A stretch of DNA of 64,000 nucleotides from Burkholderiaceae bacterium (GTDB lineage: Bacteria > Pseudomonadota > Gammaproteobacteria > Burkholderiales > Burkholderiaceae_C). The notes under the pieces were generated by a model that saw only the letters and a program-made list of their open reading frames with translations, ran no database searches and was not told the DNA's origin. The DNA lies in NCBI GenBank assembly GCA_017992055.1, contig JAGOPK010000011.1, forward strand, positions 1 through 64,000. The letters run 5' to 3'. Shown one piece after another: positions 59,789 through 64,000 of the stretch (its first letter is position 1; each line of letters opens with the position of its first letter). A program made the position numbers and the translations under genes.

Positions 59789-61267
59789 ATGACGACCCGA
59801 TTCGACGAGATGCTGACCCAGGTGGCCGGTGCCGGCGTGCTGCCGGGCGATGCGATGCAGCAGGCCCCGGCCCTGCGCGCGCATTACCAGCGTTATGCGG
59901 CCTGGCTGGCGACGCAGCCGCCCGAGGTGATGCATGCGCGGCGCGACGAGGCCGAGATGATCTTCCGCCGCGTCGGCATCACCTTCGCCGTCTACGGCGC
60001 CAAGGACGAGGACGGTGCCGGCACCGAGCGCCTGATCCCGTTCGACCTGATCCCGCGCATCATCCCCAGCGACGAGTGGCAGAGCATGCAGCAGGGCCTG
60101 GTGCAGCGCGTGACCGCGCTGAACCGCTTTCTGCACGATGTCTACCACGGCCAGGAGATCCTGAAGGCCGGCGTGATCCCGGCCGACGAGGTGCTGCGCA
60201 ATGCCCAGTTCCGCCAGGAGATGATGGGCGTGGACGTGCCGGGCCAGGTGTATTCGGCGATCGCCGGCATCGACATCGTGCGCGCCGCCCAGCCCGATGG
60301 CAGCGGCACCTACTATGTGCTGGAGGACAATCTGCGCGTGCCCTCGGGCGTGAGCTACATGCTCGAAAACCGCAAGATGATGATGCGGCTGTTTCCCGAG
60401 CTGTTTGGCCAGCACCGCATCGCGCCGGTGGCGCATTACCCCGATCTGCTGCTGGAGACGCTGCGCGACATCGCGCCGGCCGCCGTCAACGAGCCCACCG
60501 TGGTGGTGCTGACGCCGGGCATGTACAACAGCGCCTACTTCGAGCATGCCTTCCTGGCCCAGCAGATGGGCGTGGAACTGGTCGAGGGCCAGGACCTGTT
60601 CGTCAAGGACGGCTTCGTCTACATGCGCACCACGCAGGGCCCGAAGCGCGTGGACGTGATCTACCGCCGCGTCGACGACGATTTCCTCGACCCGTCGGCC
60701 TTCCGCAAGGACTCGACGCTGGGTTGCGCCGGCCTGCTGGACGCCTACCGCCGCGGCAATGTCACGCTGGCCAATGCCATCGGCACCGGCGTGGCCGACG
60801 ACAAGTCGATCTATTCGTATGTGCCGCAGATGGTGGAGTTCTACCTCGGCGAGAAGCCCATCCTGCAGAACGTGCCCACCTGGCGCTGCCGCGAGCCCGA
60901 GGACCTGAAGTACGTGCTGGCGCACCTGGGCGAGCTGGTGGTCAAGGAGGTGCATGGCGCCGGTGGCTACGGCATGCTGGTCGGCCCGGCCGCCAGCCAG
61001 GCCGAGATCGCCGAGTTCCGCGCCGTGCTCGAGGCCAACCCCGGCAACTACATCGCCCAGCCCACGCTCAGCCTGTCCAGCTGCCCGACCTATGTGGACC
61101 GTGGCATTGCGCCGCGCCACATCGACCTGCGGCCCTTTGTGCTGTCGGGCAAGACGGTGCAGATGGTGCCCGGCGGCCTGACCCGCGTGGCGCTGAAGGA
61201 GGGCTCCCTGGTCGTCAACTCGTCACAGGGTGGCGGTACCAAGGACACCTGGGTTCTGGAAGGCTGA
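59789..61267 (+). CDS. Circularly permuted type 2 ATP-grasp protein
   Basis: This 492-residue enzyme is predicted to ligate an amine to a carboxylate using ATP (DUF404/DUF407, COG2308). The family's circularly permuted ATP-grasp core is seen as VLEDNLRVPSGVSYMLENRKM, DVIYRRVDDDFLDPSAFR, NAIGTGVADDKSIYSYVPQM, VVKEVHGAGGYGMLVGP and ending RVALKEGSLVVNSSQGGGTKDTWV. The ATG at 59789 follows GAAGGGATGTGCGG. It is the first gene of a three-gene set with alpha-E and transglutaminase-like genes. Comparative studies (Iyer, Aravind and colleagues) predicted that the set makes or modifies a peptide, but no product is known. The 164-bp upstream region shows no promoter that I trust. Confidence 0.9.
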   Translation: MTTRFDEMLTQVAGAGVLPGDAMQQAPALRAHYQRYAAWLATQPPEVMHARRDEAEMIFRRVGITFAVYGAKDEDGAGTERLIPFDLIPRIIPSDEWQSMQQGLVQRVTALNRFLHDVYHGQEILKAGVIPADEVLRNAQFRQEMMGVDVPGQVYSAIAGIDIVRAAQPDGSGTYYVLEDNLRVPSGVSYMLENRKMMMRLFPELFGQHRIAPVAHYPDLLLETLRDIAPAAVNEPTVVVLTPGMYNSAYFEHAFLAQQMGVELVEGQDLFVKDGFVYMRTTQGPKRVDVIYRRVDDDFLDPSAFRKDSTLGCAGLLDAYRRGNVTLANAIGTGVADDKSIYSYVPQMVEFYLGEKPILQNVPTWRCREPEDLKYVLAHLGELVVKEVHGAGGYGMLVGPAASQAEIAEFRAVLEANPGNYIAQPTLSLSSCPTYVDRGIAPRHIDLRPFVLSGKTVQMVPGGLTRVALKEGSLVVNSSQGGGTKDTWVLEG

Positions 61268-61282
61268 GGGAGAACACACGAC

Positions 61283-62239
61283 ATGCTGTCACGCACCGCC
61301 GACCACCTGTTCTGGATGGCCCGCTACATGGAGCGGGCCGAAAACACCGCACGCATGCTTGACGTGCACTACCAGACCTCGATGCTGCCCGATGCGGCCG
61401 AGCTGGCCGAGCTCGGCTGGGCCGGTGTGCTGGGCATCTCGGAGCTGACCGGCGCCTTCCATCAGAAGCACGGCGAGGTCACGGCCGGCAATGTCATGCA
61501 CTTCATGGTGCGCGATGCCGGCAATGCGTCGAGCATCGTCGCCTGCCTGCGCGCGGCGCGCGAAAACGCGCGGGCGGTGCGCGGCGCGCTGACCACCGAG
61601 CTGTGGGAGACCACCAACAGCACCTGGCTGGAATTCAACCGCCTGCTGGCCGATGGTGCGCTGGAGCGTGATCCGTCGGCGCTGTTCGAGTGGGTCAAGT
61701 TCCGCTCGCACCTCAGCCGCGGCGTCACCGTGGGCACGATGCTGCAGGACGAGGCCTTGCACTTCATCCGCATCGGCACCTTCCTGGAGCGTGGCGACAA
61801 CACGGCGCGGCTGCTGGACGTGAAGTTCCATGCGCTGGCGCGCGACTACTTCGGCAACTGGGGCGACGAGCAGGCGCCCGAGGTCGACTTCTACCACTGG
61901 AGCGCGGTGCTGCGCTCGGTGTCCGGCTTCGAGATCTACCGCAAGGTCTACCGCAACGTGATCCGCCCCGACAAGGTGGCCGAGTTGCTGATCCTGCGCA
62001 AGGACATGCCACGCTCGCTGGCCGCCTGCATGGACGAGGTGGTGGCCAACCTGGACCAGGTGGCCAACGAGCAGAGCGGCGAGACGCGGCGCCGCGCCGG
62101 CCGGCTGCGCGCCGACCTGCAGTTCGGCCGCATCGACGAGATCCTGGCCACCGGCCTGCATGCCTTCCTGACCCTGTACCTGGACCGCATCAACGACATC
62201 GGCGGCGGCATCAGCCGCGACTTCCTGATGCCGGCTTGA
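61283..62239 (+). CDS. Alpha-E domain protein
   Basis: This 318-residue, almost wholly helical protein belongs to the alpha-E family (DUF403, COG2307). It opens with MLSRTADHLFWMARYMERAEN, which contains the conserved W-x-x-R-Y-x-E-R-A-E-N signature. A second similar segment, FIRIGTFLERGDNTARLLDVK, sits at about 160-180. It ends with a charged helical region. The biochemical role is unknown; it nearly always travels with the permuted ATP-grasp protein upstream, 15 bp away, and a transglutaminase-like protein downstream. The start ATG at 61283 follows AGGGAGAACACACGAC. A repeat element lies right after its stop. Confidence 0.9.
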   Translation: MLSRTADHLFWMARYMERAENTARMLDVHYQTSMLPDAAELAELGWAGVLGISELTGAFHQKHGEVTAGNVMHFMVRDAGNASSIVACLRAARENARAVRGALTTELWETTNSTWLEFNRLLADGALERDPSALFEWVKFRSHLSRGVTVGTMLQDEALHFIRIGTFLERGDNTARLLDVKFHALARDYFGNWGDEQAPEVDFYHWSAVLRSVSGFEIYRKVYRNVIRPDKVAELLILRKDMPRSLAACMDEVVANLDQVANEQSGETRRRAGRLRADLQFGRIDEILATGLHAFLTLYLDRINDIGGGISRDFLMPA

Positions 62240-62240
62240 T

Positions 62241-62330
62241 GGCCCACCCCCGTTGCGGCTGCGCCGCTCCCCCTCAAGGGGGCGCCGCCTGCGGACCGGC
62301 GGAGCCGGATCCGCGGCGACTGCTTGGTTC
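62241..62330 (+). repeat. Burkholderiales-type intergenic repeat with two hairpins
   Basis: The segment begins GGCCCACCCCCGTTGCGGCT and contains CCCCCTCAAGGGGG (62269-62282) and then a hairpin around CCGGCGGAGCCGG (62296-62308). The wording matches a dispersed palindromic sequence that I remember from many Comamonadaceae and Sphaerotilaceae genomes, where it follows genes. It lies between the alpha-E and transglutaminase genes. It may cap the transcript or be a degenerate mobile REP-like unit. Confidence 0.6.
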
Positions 62331-62388
62331 CGTCATGCGCCATGCGCACCATCGCGCCATCTGATATGACTCTGAATCGAGGTTTGCT

Positions 62389-64000
62389 GTGTCCATCCAT
62401 GTCGCGCTGAACCACGTCACGCACTACCGCTACGACCGGCGCGTGAACCTGTCGCCGCAGGTCGTGCGCCTGCGTCCGGCACCGCACTGCCGCACCCACA
62501 TCCTCAGCTACTCGCTGAAGGTCGAGCCGGCCGGGCATTTCATCAACTGGCAGCAGGACCCGTTCTCGAACTACAACGCGCGCCTGGTCTTTCCCGAGCC
62601 GACCACCGAGTTCAAGGTCACCGTCGACCTGGTGGCCGAGATGTCGGTCTACAACCCGTTCGACTTCTTCCTCGAACCCGAGGCCGAGAACTTTCCGTTC
62701 ACCTACAGCGAGGCGCTGCAGCAGGAGCTGGCGCCCTATCTGGCGGTGGAGCCGGCCACGCCGGCGCTGGCCACCTTTCTGGCCAGCATCGACCGCAAGC
62801 CCCGGCGCAGCATCGACCTGCTGGTGGGCCTGAACCAGCGGCTGCAGAACGACATCCGCTACCTGATCCGCATGGAGCCGGGCGTGCAGACGCCCGAGCA
62901 GACCCTGACCCTGGCCAGCGGCTCCTGCCGCGACACCGGCTGGCTGCTGGTCAACGCGCTGCGCCACCTGGGCCTGGCGGCGCGCTTCGTCTCCGGCTAC
63001 CTGATCCAGCTCAAGCCCGACGTCAAGGCGCTGGACGGCCCCAGCGGCACCGAGGTCGACTTCACCGACCTGCATGCCTGGTGCGAGGTGTTCCTGCCCG
63101 GCGCCGGCTGGATCGGCCTGGACCCCACCTCGGGCCTGTTGGCCGGCGAGGGCCACATCCCGGTGGCCTGCACGCCCACGCCGGGCAGCGCGGCGCCGAT
63201 CAGCGGCGCGGTCGACGAGTGCGAGGTCGAGTTCGAGCACCGCATGCAGATCACGCGCATCTGGGAATCGCCGCGCGTGACCCAGCCCTACACCGAGGAG
63301 CAGTGGCAGCAGGTGCTGGCCCTGGGCGAGGCGGTGGACCGCCAGCTGCTGGCCGGCGACGTGCGGCTGACCATGGGCGGCGAGCCCACCTTCGTCAGCG
63401 TGGACGACCGCGACGGCGCCGAATGGAACACCGACGCCCTGGGTCCGACCAAGCGCATGCTGGCCCAGGACCTGACGCACAAGCTGCGCGCCCACTATGC
63501 CGACGGCGGCTTCCTGCACTTCGGCCAGGGCAAGTGGTATCCGGGCGAGCAGCTGCCGCGCTGGGCCCTGAGCATCTGCTGGCGCCACGACGGCCAGGCC
63601 TGCTGGCACGACCCGTCGCTGTTCGCCGACGAGCGCGAGCCCTCGCACTACACCAGCGCCGATGCCCAGGCCTTCATGGCCGCGCTGACGCGGCGCCTGG
63701 GCGTGGGCGACCAGCATGTGCAGCCCGGCTACGAGGACACCTGGTACTACCTGTGGCGCGAGCGCCGCCTGCCGGTGAATGTCGATCCGCTGAAGTCGCG
63801 GCTGGACGACGAGATGGAGCGCGTGCGCCTGCGCCGCATCTTCGACCAGGGCCTGGACCATGTCACCGGCTATGCGCTGCCGTTGCGCAAGGCCGAGGGC
63901 GGCGCGGCCCTGGCCGGCGCGCGCTGGGAGACCGGGCCCTGGTTCTTCCGCGACGAGCGCATGTACCTGTACCCCGGCGATTCGCCGATGGGCTACCGCC
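62389..64000 (+). CDS. Transglutaminase-like protein with DUF2126 domain (3' end outside window)
   Basis: The first 537 residues of a larger protein, probably more than 1000 residues, are in the window. Residues about 1-100 form the bacterial transglutaminase N-terminal domain (VALNHVTHYRYDRRVNLSPQ). The transglutaminase core has Cys180 in ASGSCRDTGWLLV, His229 in FTDLHAWCEVFLPG and Asp245 in GWIGLDPTSGLLAGEG, a complete triad. From about 310 the DUF2126 region follows (GDVRLTMGGEPTFVSVDDRDG, LHFGQGKWYPGEQLPRWAL). The start appears to be GTG at 62389 with CGAGG upstream. It is the third member of the ATP-grasp/alpha-E set, though a 149-bp gap with a repeat separates it. Confidence 0.88.
   Translation, partial: MSIHVALNHVTHYRYDRRVNLSPQVVRLRPAPHCRTHILSYSLKVEPAGHFINWQQDPFSNYNARLVFPEPTTEFKVTVDLVAEMSVYNPFDFFLEPEAENFPFTYSEALQQELAPYLAVEPATPALATFLASIDRKPRRSIDLLVGLNQRLQNDIRYLIRMEPGVQTPEQTLTLASGSCRDTGWLLVNALRHLGLAARFVSGYLIQLKPDVKALDGPSGTEVDFTDLHAWCEVFLPGAGWIGLDPTSGLLAGEGHIPVACTPTPGSAAPISGAVDECEVEFEHRMQITRIWESPRVTQPYTEEQWQQVLALGEAVDRQLLAGDVRLTMGGEPTFVSVDDRDGAEWNTDALGPTKRMLAQDLTHKLRAHYADGGFLHFGQGKWYPGEQLPRWALSICWRHDGQACWHDPSLFADEREPSHYTSADAQAFMAALTRRLGVGDQHVQPGYEDTWYYLWRERRLPVNVDPLKSRLDDEMERVRLRRIFDQGLDHVTGYALPLRKAEGGAALAGARWETGPWFFRDERMYLYPGDSPMGYR

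Noticed and set aside
57530-61267. A single long frame that seems to fuse comEC with the ATP-grasp gene
   Set aside because: comEC is read in a different frame up to 59624. Only the part from the ATG at 59789 matches the ATP-grasp family, and it has its own ribosome site.

Overview
This is a 64 kb piece of a chromosome with very high GC content. Gene content and order point to a betaproteobacterium of the order Burkholderiales, probably the Rubrivivax/Leptothrix/Ideonella group. The pointers are the ilvI-ilvH-ilvC-pssA-leuA order, nadE next to glnB, tRNA-Leu-tig-clpP-clpX-lon, dapA-bamC, a UbiM-type quinone hydroxylase, and the sigma factor-DUF3619-DUF3106-RDD cluster. Almost every base is coding. 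I see no prophage, CRISPR array, rRNA or plasmid module. The only mobile-element trace is what looks like an IS21-type end at the extreme left edge, where a conserved gene seems to lose its 3' part.

Layout: 0-4.6 kb holds two hypothetical genes, a K+-independent membrane pyrophosphatase (hppA) and a divergent soluble pyrophosphatase (ppa). 4.6-10.8 kb holds an acyl-CoA synthetase/GNAT fusion, a second GNAT protein, nadE and glnB. 10.8-13.8 kb is a minus-strand operon of sigma factor, DUF3619, DUF3106, RDD and LOG-family genes, the first four joined by 4-bp stop/start overlaps. 13.9-22.0 kb is branched-chain amino acid synthesis: ilvI, ilvH, ilvC, pssA, a leucine-rich leader peptide with attenuator, and two different 2-isopropylmalate synthases. 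22.2-31.6 kb holds pbpG, an IclR regulator, squalene synthesis genes hpnCDE and, divergently, an RND efflux pair. Back-to-back promoters between hpnC and the pump share one TetR-type palindrome.

31.7-38.1 kb holds tRNA-Leu, trigger factor, clpP, clpX, lon (with a sigma32-type promoter), tRNA-Gly and tRNA-Cys. 38.2-42.4 kb holds bamC, dapA, a methyltransferase, a 42-residue membrane protein and an MFS transporter. 42.4-49.9 kb holds parE and parC separated by an unusual two-repeat lipoprotein, then another MFS gene. 50.0-54.8 kb is a three-gene 2-oxoacid:ferredoxin oxidoreductase operon whose first protein combines an NAD(P)H-dependent flavoprotein with a two-cluster ferredoxin. 54.7-59.6 kb holds ubiM, ridA, dsbB and comEC. 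The window ends inside a circularly permuted ATP-grasp / alpha-E / transglutaminase operon, a conserved, predicted peptide-ligation system of unknown product.

The best candidates for under-described biology are: (1) the sigma/DUF3619/DUF3106/RDD operon, which has the architecture of an envelope-signalling module; (2) the ATP-grasp/alpha-E/transglutaminase operon; (3) the lipoprotein inside the topoisomerase IV pair; and (4) the shared operator between squalene synthesis and efflux. All functions are inferred from reading the sequence; no database search was run.
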